A stretch of DNA of 64,000 nucleotides. Origin: Diploscapter coronatus (Eukaryota > Nematoda > Chromadorea > Rhabditida > Rhabditidae). The stretch is taken from NCBI GenBank assembly GCA_964036155.1, contig OZ038422.1, positions 19,739,201 to 19,803,200 on the forward strand. Reading direction: 5' to 3'. The translations under genes and the position numbers were made by a program. This document shows, one piece after another, positions 30,936 to 41,760 of the stretch (position 1 is its first letter; every line of letters begins with the position of its first letter). The notes beneath the pieces were generated by a model, which saw only the letters and a program-made list of their open reading frames with translations, searched no databases and was not told where the DNA came from.

Positions 30936-31187
30936 AAATTTTAATCCCATACGTAGAGAACCCAAGCTGGTTCACGAAGCCCAGATTCCGCAGCTATTTT
31001 TATTCAGAGTAATATATTCTAACCTAACTAATAATTTTCAAGAAAAAAAATAAAATACAAATCGTTTATGGTCGAAATAGCTACCATTTTCCGAACCCCA
31101 AAATGAACACGTTTCTGCAAACTTCAAACCATTTGCATATTTTTACACAGTAAAATTTTTAGCTGATTTTTGGCACAGAACCGCTTC

Positions 31188-31330
31188 AGAAGATTTATCG
31201 TCGATCTGGGGATGGTTTTTCATGATATTCAGCCTTTGAAGGGTACTTGCTCCTCATTTTTGGGGTTTCCTCACTATCACTTTTTGTTACATGCTGCGCA
31301 TTTGCCGAGGGGCGGAGCTTGCACTCTCTA
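31188..31330. repeat. Interspersed repeat, copy 1 of a near-identical inverted pair
   Basis: This 143-bp stretch is the reverse complement of 43198-43340 with only two differences that I can see. It starts GAAGATTTATCGTCGATCTG and ends GGAGCTTGCACTCTCTA. A shorter relic of the same motif may lie at about 38233-38258. Confidence 0.9.
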
Positions 31331-32108
31331 CCTATTGGGGCTAGAATTTTGGAAAAAATCGATAATCAACTTATTCTCGTAGTCGATTGAAGCAATGGAG
31401 GAAGGTGAATTAGAGGAGCAAGAAAATGGAACACTATTTCCGCTATGAAAGAACGTGTAAAACAATCGCCGAAATGTAGAAATTCAATTTTTAGAAAGAT
31501 GGCTTTATGAAATTTAAGTGATTCGTCCAAATAAAAGAGGATTTCAGTTCTCTATAATTTCGTAGAGTTCTGTTTTGTTGCAATCAATCGATCGAACTTT
31601 CCAACTAATTATGAAGTAGCTTATCATTGAGTGTCAATTAGCGTTGGATATTCGTCCCTTGTCTCTTCATCTATTCATCTCTCGGCTCTCGCGTTCGCAG
31701 GCAAAGTGCAATGAGAATGAGCTGCTTTGACAGGAAGAAATCTGTCTGAAGCAAAGCAGAAAGAGGACGGGAAACGAGGAGAGAACAGGGAGGCAGACAC
31801 ACAGCAGTTGGTGCTTTCACCTGAAGCAGGGAATCAGAAACAGAAACAGATCCTTCATTCCTTTCTCTCAATCTTTGTCCGAATCTCTTTGCAGCCCAAT
31901 CGCCTTATCTCTTTCTTATCAACTTATCCCTTTCACTTGTTCTTCTCGTTGAGAGCCACTAACATGATGAATATATCTCGGACTGGCAGGATCAGCAGCT
32001 GAGGCAGAGACATGAATGCTGAATGCGATGTGGAAGTGATCATTTGGCTGTACGAAGGGAGGATGAGAGATCCCCCAACAACAGCACGAGCAGTCATGTT
32101 TTCCATGA

Positions 32109-34816
32109 TCAAAGTGATCGTCCAAGTGAAGTGTGGAAAGAGCAGAACTGCATGATTGAAAGCATGACGAAATAATCGATTTTACAACATTGAAACCACA
32201 GAATATCCTCTCATAGAAAGAACGATGGAAAAAAGACTAACCTTAGCAGGGAAATCGAAGTGCGTGTTGGAGAATTGTGGACTCTTGCTGCCCAAATCGA
32301 CATGGATGATGGGTCTCGAGCGGAAGACAGTCCCCCTGGGGGAAAGGGGCGGCGCGACAGGTCGCGTGTCTGTGGCAGCATCGAATCCACTAGCCACCTG
32401 AATCGTGGGAGTTCCCGGCCGTCTTTCGAACTCCGTAATTCGAGACGCAACGCTGCCGATCGTGGGCACGGGGAAATTAGGAGAGCGACTTGTAAAGCTA
32501 GCTGCTGCTGCTGCTTTGGGAGACAAGTAGCCGTTCTGACTGTACACCTGCAACATGATCCCTCCTCAATCGATATGCCGTCGCCAACTAACTATATAGC
32601 TTTTTCAAAGTTGTAATAATTGGTACTGTGTGTTGAAAGTAAAAAGGATAAAATTAACCTGATGCAGCTGCTCTTTGACATTGTGCTTGGGTTTTGGATG
32701 AGGCAATCCAGTAGGAATCTGATAGATGGACGACGCATCGCTCGTCGACTCTGGAGACAGGGAGTGGTCGTCACGACGAGGACGAAGAGAATGAGTTGTG
32801 TGGGCGGAATAGGAGCCGCCAGAAGTGAATGTCATGTTGCGAGCATGTGAGTGAGGGGACAAAGTGTTCTCCTCGGTTGGGAATCGCATGCAGCCTCCGA
32901 TGCGACGAGCTCCTTGCGAATATCCCGTAGCTGTTCTCACTTCTCTTTCCAGCTCCTGCAATTTAACAATCGACTCACAACATCGAATATTCCTAGGTTA
33001 CCTGAACAGCCCTATCGAGTCCCGTGAAATTGGGACCATTGCTTCCCGAATATGCCGGAGCAGGTCTACCAGCCGGTTTCTCCTGAGCATTTGGAGGCGG
33101 GGCAGCCTCATTCAAGTATTGTGCTCTTCTGGCTGCCAACGCAGTTCCGCTGCCCATTCGTGGAGGAGTGCCCGGTTTCCCATCCACAGGTTCTTGAAGG
33201 AGTTGTAGTCGCTCAGCTGCGGTCAGATGTGACGGAATCCTTTGAATTGTCGGTGAAGAAGCTCGTTGTCCGACGGTGTTCGACCAGAACGAATCGATAG
33301 CTCCCGATCCTCGTCTCGGACCACCCATTCCGTTGGGCGAATGTCTCGGCTCAGGTGCCTCAGAAGCCCTGGCTCGTTTTTCAACAGCGGCCTGCAGCAG
33401 AGAAGGCATTTCTGTCTGGCTGGTTGACTTGGACAAGGCACTCGCCATTCCGGGCCTGAATGCCCCTCTCGGCATGGTTGCATAGTCAGCAGTCATTCCA
33501 CTCACGAACGAAGGCGCTGTGTAGAAGCCTCCTCCGTTGACATGATTGCCCTGTCCCTGGTCCTGAATGGGCCCTGCATCTCGGAATCTCCCCTGCATCT
33601 GGGCGAAGCTCTTCGACCACTCGTTCGTCGACTTGCTCATGTCGTCGTTGTCCTGGTTGTTTGCAAATTCAGCGGCGAGTATTCTGTGAACAGAGGCAGG
33701 ATCATCAGCCAGAAGATGCTCCAGCTGGGTGTCGAGTCTGGCCAGTCGGTCGAGGGGATGTTCGGAGAAGTCGATGGCAGGCGACCGGTAGTAATTGGAG
33801 GGGAGGGTCAGAGCTTTTGTGGGCGAAACTCGTGAATAAGTGTTGGATGAATTGATTAGCTGGTGTGCCTGGCCTTGGATGCCTGAGGAGTAGGGGTCCA
33901 GCGATAAATGAGACGTCGAATTTTGATTTTGAAATGTCGGCTGTTCGAAAGGGAAGGGGGAGGGAGATCGACTGTGTCTGTGTCTCTCGCTCTGCAGCAC
34001 TCTCTGCTTGGCTGCCTCGAGCTCTCTCCTGGCCAGTAGATAGGCCTCTGCAAGTCCCCCACTGCTTGCTGATGCCTGACTCTGAGACGGCTGAGACTGA
34101 GAAGAAGCCTGTGACTGAAGGACTTGAGCAGCAGAATGGTCGTTGTAAAATTGCTGGTGAGTGGCTGAGTTGCCGCTAGCCGAAGAAGAAGAGACGGAAG
34201 GGGAGTAGGAGTCGGAAGGGAGGGAGGACAATCGATACGATGACTGATCGATACTACTTGAGGGAGACAGCCACTCCGACTCGCCGCCTCTGCCTTTCCA
34301 GAAGTGCGACATCGAGTCGGGCTGGTTCGTGCTGATGGTCGTCTGCATGCTGCGCACCTCCACATTCTGCCTCGCTTCGGGGTACTTGGAGATGAGCTCC
34401 AACAAAGCAGAGCTATTGCCAGGGGAGCGTTCCTTCAATTGCTGCAGAAGAGCCGAACTTGTGAATGGCGAACGAGCCCCGATGGCAGATGACTGTCGGT
34501 AGGAATAATTCGTCGGTCCATTAGTTCCATTTATGTTCCCATTCCTGTCATACTTCTCGTCGTTCTGCAGTCGTTGCACGATCGATCGCATCGCTTCATT
34601 CGTCATCATCGACGAGTCGTGAGGCTCTTCAGAAGCGAATGCAGCAGGGGTCGACGCAAGGTAGATGAGACGACCATTGGCTGAGGAGCTACGGTTACGG
34701 GCTCCTTGGTCGGGAGGGACTGGACTGGAAGTGCCGTTGGAAGGTCGAGAACTGGAGGGAAACTGCTCGTCAGCGTAATTGGATGACGAGATCGATGATG
34801 GGTCTCGAGAATACAT
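32109..34816 (-). CDS. Large Ser/Pro/Gln-rich disordered protein, unrecognised
   Basis: Not recognised. The model runs from ATG at 34816 through exons 34816-33002, 32955-32659, 32547-32242 and a short last exon 32147-32109 (TGA). Total 2457 nt, 818 aa, all joints phase 0; the last exon is the least certain. The protein is mostly disordered and rich in Ser, Pro, Gln and Arg. One short helical stretch (AYLLARRELEAAKQRV) lies about residue 270 and another (DRLARLDTQLEHLLADDP) about residue 370. The C-terminal part is basic and Pro-rich (ERRPGTPTIQVASG). Codon use is GC-rich compared with the spacers, which supports real coding. An acceptor CCCCAG sits two bases before the ATG, so this could be a trans-spliced gene or the downstream part of the unit at 37671-40207. 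Scaffold or cytoskeletal roles would be guesses. Confidence 0.68.
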
Positions 34817-34818
34817 GA

Positions 34819-37670
34819 CTGGGGAGATTATGAAATAGTGAATATCATAGGAATGACCTAAAATAAACACATCTCACAACACGGATCTATTCGAGGAGAT
34901 TATCTCGCGAAACGGAACCGGAAAAAAACGGTCAGAGAAAATGGAAGAGAGAGAGAGAGAAGGCGAGACAAAGGCAGAAAAGCTGAGGAAATGGAAGAAA
35001 TCAAACCGAATGCAAACAAATTGAAGACTGAAAGGGAGGGGAAAAGGCTCGAATTCGATCACATAAAACAGCGATTGACATCGAGAGGGTGATAAAATAA
35101 AGAACGAGAAATTGATTTCAAAAGAGCTTGAGAGCTAGCCGATTGGAATGATTGGTTATGCAATGAAATAATGCCTAGGAGAAAAAAATCCAATATGCAA
35201 TTTAGAAAATATATAATTCGCCAAATAGTAAATGATGATACAGAAACGTGTATTATAGGTTGTGATTTCTCGGAGAAAAATTCAATAGAAGGAAGCTATC
35301 TGTGGAATGAATCATTTTTGAATAGAGGCACCTCGCAAATGCCACATCAAAATTTACGTCAACATTCTCATAATACCATTTCTATGCATTTGTATATTGT
35401 TATGTTTACATTTGCTTGATAGCGTTTTAGTGGTCAAAAAAATGTTCTAAAATGTATGAAAAATCAAAATCTGTTTGCAATAAAAAGGCAAGCTTTTTTG
35501 CAGAAAGTAGCTCGAGTAAATGAAAATAAAACAATGCATAAAATGTATATTTCAGGAGACATATGATAAAACTCCAGATGATAAGAAATAGTGAGTAAGA
35601 TGAAGAGACTGTGAGATGGGGAGAAAGTGGAGACAGATGTTGAGAGAGGGAGAGAGGCAAAGGGAATGGAGGAGAGACAGAAAAGCAGAAGTGAAGTGCA
35701 TGGATCAGAGTTGGATGAAAAACAAGGCAGATCGAATGGAGAATGGAAATACGAATGGGAATGAAAGAGGAGAGGAGGGAGGGAAATCGAATCAGAAGAA
35801 GAGAAGGGGAGGAAGGAGTTCGCGAGGAAGTGGGAATGAAGAAGTGCCAGGGCACTAATCACAATCACTAATCTGAGGAGGGTAGATAAATCGAGATGCA
35901 GGTAGAGAATATAGGGATATAGAGATATAAGGGCTATGAAGAGCTGCAGAGTCAGATGAGATAATTTGTAAGAGCATCCAACTACAAAATCAGTGATTTG
36001 ATCAGAGGAACGGAATGAATACCGATAATTTTTAAATGAATTATTATTTTTGGGATAGTGGGTGAAATTCGACAAGAATCAATTCGAACAATCATGACAT
36101 CAGACTCTAACCACGCAAATATTCGATCAAATTGATTCATTCTCATGAAAATTGATGTATAAAGTTCGATTTCAGGTTTCAGGTATCAGTATATGACTAA
36201 TGCCAAAAATTGTAAATAATGTCTCACATGATCAAGAGAATATCTGGGTAAGATTTGAAATAGACTCCTACATGATGGGAAGAAATTAGAAGGTTTTCAA
36301 AAAATGTTCCTGATCATAGGTTTTTGATAAAAAGTAAAATGATTTCCCCGAAAGATATATGAGGTTGAGGTATTATGTATTGTAAGAAAATGCAAGTCAA
36401 TGCGAGAAACTAATAGAATGAGAAAATTGGATGACTTGGTCAATTCAAAGTGAAGCTAAAGCAATATTGATAGATTGAACGATCAGGCTGCAGAATGAGT
36501 GGAGTGATTTTCCTATGGAGCAGCAGAACGGAAAAATGAACTGATGAAGTGAAGAAATGAAGAAATGAAGAAATGAGAGTTGAAAGAGAATGGAAAAGGA
36601 ACAGATCGGTCAATTTGCCTGGAAGAAGTGCAACAAGTGCCTGTCCGCGGTGATTCGAATTTCACTACCTGTCCGTCAAACATGAGCAGCAAAACGAACA
36701 CGTCAAAATTCGAAACCCACACCCGTTCGTGAAACGTCCGGTGGAGGGTCACAACGAGATGAGTGATTATGGGAAATTGAGTAGACAAAAATATAGCTCA
36801 GAAGTTGATTTTTTTACATCAGAAGGGTAAGAAAGCGTCGCAATGAGAAGATGCGTTATAGATCTAGACGTGTTCAGAAAGGAATCATCGATGTGCTAAT
36901 GGGAGAGCGAGAGGGGTTGCGGCGACTGTTTTGCTAGCGAATTATGATGTCGTGGTGGTGTGCAAAAGAGCAAAAAGCTGAGGAGACAATTCGGAGGGCT
37001 GCAAAAACGACTGCGTGCTTATGGTCGGTCAATGAAAGGGGAAAGAGAAAAGGTGAAGGTGAAGGGGAAGATGAAAGGAAGGAAGGAAGGAAGGAAGACA
37101 GGGAAAGGAGGAAAGGCTAAGGATACACCTAGATGAAGGAAGCGAAGGAATGGGGCACTGTTACAACACAACTGCAGAAGCAGAAGCAGACAGAGATGCA
37201 GAGACAGAGACAGAGACAGAGACAAAGACAAAGGTAGGAAAGTCGAGAGCTGAACCGAGAGAAAGAGAGAGAGAGAGAGAGGATGCAGGACAAACGCGTA
37301 AACAACCCCTGCTAATTAGAATATTGGAACAAGAAGAAATGAAGGGCAATCAGCAGGTTAAAAGCCGAAAAAGTGAGTATCCAGCGATGAATCATTAGGT
37401 CAGTTTTAGCAGCTATGCACTCGACTCTCGCACCAGCAGCTAATCTAATCGTCCTTGGCCTTATCACTCATCCACTTTTCCACTCTTTCACTCATCACTC
37501 TAATCATTTCATTCAATTTCTTTTCAGCGGCTATTTTTTGTCCCGTGTTCAATTCATCAAGTCAAGTTACGTATGGTGACAGCCACATTAGGAATCATTG
37601 CGAAATCACAGCGGAAATAGAAACGAAAGAGGATAAAAGAAATTTTAAAAATAAAAAAAAACAGACGTAC
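34819..37670. other. Long intron or intergenic stretch with purine-rich blocks
   Basis: It separates two minus-strand coding blocks that cannot be joined directly in frame. It holds purine-rich blocks (34880-35070, 35570-35860, 36480-36620, 37020-37290) and several microsatellites. A higher-GC open stretch on the minus strand at about 36790-36655 ends in a donor-like CAG|gtagtg, but I could not fit it as an exon. Confidence 0.45.
37055..37290. repeat. Cluster of purine microsatellites
   Basis: (GGAA)n at about 37076-37098, an ACAGAG-type hexamer array at about 37188-37225 and (GA)n at about 37262-37281 lie within 240 bp, all purine-rich on the plus strand. Confidence 0.85.
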
Positions 37671-40207
37671 CTCTCTCGCCCACACTCCATGGAAGTCCCC
37701 ATTTGCATCCACGGTTGACTCCGTCTCGCTGTCCGACTGCGACGCATACGGCAGGTTGTTGTTATCGAGCAACTTCGCGATCATCGAAGTCTGAAATTTT
37801 TGGAAACTTTCATATTCTGAATATTATTTTGTGCTCTAGCTTTCAACATTCAGCTCTTTGACAAATTAAAGCAAGCAATACATAGAAGAAAATATTTGGA
37901 ACGAGTTTTCTCAGCTGGCCTACAATTTTGCATATTTTCACGTTTGTTTTGCTTCCAACACATTATATCTCTATCTATTCATCAGAGTAACTTTGCCCTA
38001 TGGACTCAGCCTTATGCAAAACAAGATGATTCTAATCCCAAGACATTATCATATTCGTTATCTCTACTATATTAATGAGTAGATAAGTAAACAGTACAAA
38101 TTGCTAGCTTATTTTTATAGTCCCCAAGCTCAACTCCTTCAAAAATGAGTTTTGTTTGAAACGTGGTAATTTGGAATGGATATTGTAGCCAAAACAAGCT
38201 CCTTACAAGCCCAAAATTTCATTGAATTCCACCTCCAGATCGACGATATATCCCATAAAAGTGTCGCTTGCAAAAATAGTGCATATTTTTTGCTTACAAT
38301 CGTATTCAAGCCGAATTTATAAGATGAAAATGTGTTGACTTTGAAGGTGACAATTTTTCGATCTTTTACGGATTGAATGTTGTTTATGTCTTTAAATTTC
38401 CTTCACGAGAAAAAACATACTGACTTTTCCGTGAAAACTTTGTATAGAACACCAATCTCCCATATCTACTTGCAGACACAAGCAAAGTGCAACGCAAATT
38501 TGAATTCTTCGCAACGGCATAACATGAACATTTCGTAGAGTTGCTAGATATGGGTCGAGATTCAACTGCAACTTGAGCATCACGAAGAATTCAAATCACC
38601 TATTTCACTCGGAATTTTTCGAAACAAAATGTGAAGACTAACCCCAGCAGAATTGAGATACTTTCCTAGTCCATCTTTGCCCGGAGTTCGCAAGCTACGA
38701 GGCGACTCGATGAAGATTTCTCGCTTGCCACTGAAATTATTCGAATTATTAGCCTTTCTCAAAACAGATCATGGAAACAATGATAGAAGAAATTGACGTT
38801 TTTGAAATGCGGCATCAGAATAACGAGTAAACACTCTATCATGTTCTCTAACGAAGAAAGACAAGGGCTCATATAATTCAGGATATCAGAATTATTCGAA
38901 ACCCTGGCTAAGGGTAGGGACAGGCATAAAATAGTTCAAAGTCAAAAATGAAATCGAAATGGTATAGCACTTTAACCGCACTTACTGATAACTTGTAATT
39001 ATTGTGCAGTGGAACGTATTTCGTTAATGAACATATGAGTGGTAAAAGAAATAGTTGTGAGTACGCAAAATACTAAAATTGTTTGGAAGCAATATTTCAA
39101 GAGCGGTATTTTAGTCATTATTGATAAAGCCCCTCACCTGTAACTTCGCGGACTGACAAGTGGATGGCGAGTAGAGGAAGATTCATTCGGAATCGCGACT
39201 GAAAACTGCCCAATTTTTCAAGAGATTATTGTTCATTTCAACCTTCAATATTTTCGGAGTCGTCCGACTTTTCGTTCTGCGAGTAACTCGAAATTCCACT
39301 CGACTCATTCCCATCGGAGTGTGAATGCGAGTGGCACGGCTGAGTATCGTTCAGACTGCTCAAATCCAGAGGTGTCTGCAAAATTTGAGTAGTTTTCAGG
39401 TAAATCCGAAAAATAAAATGTAACACTCTGATAATTTTCATCAAAAATGATAGAAAAACATTGAGTTGAAAATCCGAATCTCCACCTATTTGAAAATGAT
39501 TGGAATAAAATGCTGAAGAACAGGACGAATGAAGAAATTATCTTCGCTTGAAAGAAAGTCGTGATCTTTATATTTTATTTTTGGCAAAAATGGCGGAAAA
39601 AATTATGCGCGAATGACAGAAAACACTCGTTTCAGAAATGGTGGACCTTCGAAAATACATGGAACATTGGTGTTTTTGCGCTTTTCAAAAATAATAATAA
39701 GAAAAAACGGAATGCAAACCGAAAAAATTAAAGAAAAGCAAATTCCATGCGTAAGAAATGAGGAATGAATGAAAAAGCACGCGAATTTGGACTGTTTTCG
39801 AAATTGAGCAAGCACTTTTTGTTGTTTTCTCTTGCACTATTATTATTATTTTCAATTTTTCTTGCATAATTGATCAACTATTTATCGATGCTTACGATAA
39901 TGAGTGGATTGTTGTTTGCACTCCCCTCTAGCAGTTTGTACTTTGCAGCCGCATTCTCCTGCAGTCTCATTATCTGGCCAAGCCTTCTACAATAGTGTAC
40001 GATTGACGATTGTGTTATCTAAAATTATCGGGCATTAAAATGCTTGAAACGAGAAGCAAAATTAAGCAGAACAATAGAACTTGCCCTAAATGTGTAGGGG
40101 CGATGAAACCGTTTGGACTTCTTGTAGGAGTAGGTCTTTTCGATAGGGTTGGAACAGTCCGAGGAAGTCTCTGCTGCAGGGGAGCAGCCACATTCCGGTA
40201 GAGCCAT
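37671..40207 (-). CDS. Disordered Ser-rich protein, N-terminal part; may join 34816-32109
   Basis: Not recognised. Start ATG at 40207 (MALPECGCSPAAETS). Exons: 40207-40110, 39986-39896, 39375-39243, 39198-39138, 38730-38643, 37790-37671; 591 nt, 197 codons, all in frame. The first donor is the weakest point: CG|gttt at 40110 keeps frame, while AGG|gcaag further down does not. The sequence holds a Cys-rich start, a basic stretch (YSYKKSKR), a short helix (RLGQIMRLQENAAAKYKLL), HSHSHSDG, and a Ser/Asp-rich segment ending FHGVWARE. No stop codon follows within the last exon before its donor, so at least one more exon must exist. The next coding block (34816) is not in the right phase for a direct join. 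An acceptor-like TATAG lies 10 bases before the ATG. Confidence 0.62.
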
Positions 40208-41597
40208 TTATATCAACCTATAGATGGAATTGCCTAGGTTATTCAGAATGGAACGCTGACGACAACAGGGGAAATGTTAGTTGATTATGAGAAAATTTAA
40301 AGATGAAGAGAAAACGAGAGTGAGAATAATGCGCAATCGACAGTTTGTAGGTTTGTATCTATGGTAACGAGGCAGAGAGCATACGAATTGAAAAGGGAAA
40401 AAGAAGGAGAAAACAAAAGACAGGTGAAATTTTCTTGAAACTGAGAATTTTAGAATTCCTTCAAAGCTCATTAAATCCAATCCTAATGAGGCTCTAGAGA
40501 GTTTAGAAAATTGCAGACTTTGCATTAGAAGATGAAATGCAAGCATTAAATTGAATGTTTGAGTCTAATTGTAGAGGATCAAACTATTACTCTAGACGAT
40601 TATGAAGAAAGAATGAAATCACCTTGAAATCGGATTTTAAGAGTCTAGACCAGATTCAGCAATCAGAGAAATTGTTTCTATGAAAGGATTTAATCAAAAT
40701 TCTATCAAGAAAAATCTACATAGTGCGTTCTACGAACAATTTCCGCTAAAATGGGTGAATATTGGAAAATTTAGACGCAATAATTTTGCTAAAACTCTCA
40801 AAGTGAATATTGAAATAGCGTGAATCGGTAGTGAAATGGAAGAACTTTACCTAAAAATGGAAAACAAAGAGGTTGAAGAAGGGTTGAAGGCTGAAGGGAG
40901 CGGCGTTTTGGTCGATGCGATTACGCTTGGATGGGTTAGAGGGCAGGGGGAGGGGAAGAAGCATAGCAGAAAGGGAGGAAAGCTGTCATCTGCAGACGCA
41001 GAAGGAAGGGAATTAAAGAAACACACAACAAGACAACAAGTGATCAACCGGTATTAAACAAGGTTAATCAATCCAATCAATATGATTATCGATTTACGCA
41101 TCTCACAATAAGACACTCAAAATTAATGTGATGCGATAATTGTGTCAGCAGGAAAAGTGGTGAATTACAATGCATTTTGTGCATTTTTATGGATGAAAAA
41201 GCTTGTAAAATTTCATTTAAAAATCTTGGGTATAATCTAATCGTTTATTATAGTAATTTGCCGAGTTATATAATTAATAACGAGGTACGATAGTCAGAAG
41301 CCAACAAGAATATGAATACAGATACAATACTTTGCTTGTATCACAGAATGTCAAATTGGATAAATATGTAAATGAAGGGGTAGGGCATCGTGAATGAGAT
41401 AATGTTAAGGCAGTCTGCTGTATGTTCATTAAATAGAGCAAATTGTTGTACAGTATAAACTTTCATGTATATAATTAGTCACAGCAAATCTAAACGGTAA
41501 GTAACGCTTCACAGCTAAATAAAATCTTTTGATTTGATTAGATAAGACGATGAAAGGTATTAGCGAAACTAAAATTACGAAAAAAACATAGATTAAA
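40208..41597. other. Intergenic spacer, no supported gene
   Basis: Purine-rich on the plus strand at 40270-40540 and 40835-41040. The remainder is AT-rich and should include the 3'UTR of the GTPase gene. Nothing else is visible. Confidence 0.5.
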
Positions 41598-41760
41598 TTA
41601 ATGCTCGAAAATAACTAGCACGATAATTGTAATGATTATTGCCAAAATGATGAGGGGGGCGAAGACGAAATAGAGGAAATTGAGGCAGCAGTTGTAGGGA
41701 TCGCGGTAGTCCGAGGGAGTCCAGTTGAGGAATGCAACTCGAGTCGGTTCTTTGCTGCTG
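41598..41760 (-). CDS. Alternative last exon B: membrane anchor ending IFEH
   Basis: Begins after TTTCAG with phase 2, the same phase as exon A. Encodes SSSKEPTRVAFLNW, a polar stretch with a Cys pair (NCCLNF), a hydrophobic run of about 25 residues (LIILAIIITIIVLVIF) and EH before TAA. It would be used by skipping exon A. Confidence 0.72.

Larger units (their letters stand above)
24118..32108. other. 8-kb gene-free region, purine-rich on the plus strand
   Basis: I found no exon chain with consistent phases. Long blocks (about 24200-25000, 26100-27300, 27640-28000, 28800-29540) are dominated by GA, GAA, GGAA and AAGGG words on the plus strand. The open frames here are low-complexity Ser/Phe/Leu translations of the pyrimidine strand. 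About 25500-26050 and 29800-31150 are plain AT-rich. Promoter or enhancer DNA of the flanking minus-strand genes could lie here. Confidence 0.5.

Noticed and set aside
35427..36075. Long minus-strand open frames (142 and 203 codons)
   Set aside because: Same low-complexity pyrimidine-strand translation; two overlapping frames are open at once, which points to composition rather than coding.
36640..36790. Candidate extra exon (FDVFVLLLMFDGQ) linking the two disordered-protein units
   Set aside because: Its end phase does not fit the next exon, and the frame that would fit contains a stop.
38392..38520. Candidate exon VDMGDWCSIQSFHGKV between 38643 and 37790
   Set aside because: Its insertion would break the phase of a joint that is already consistent without it.
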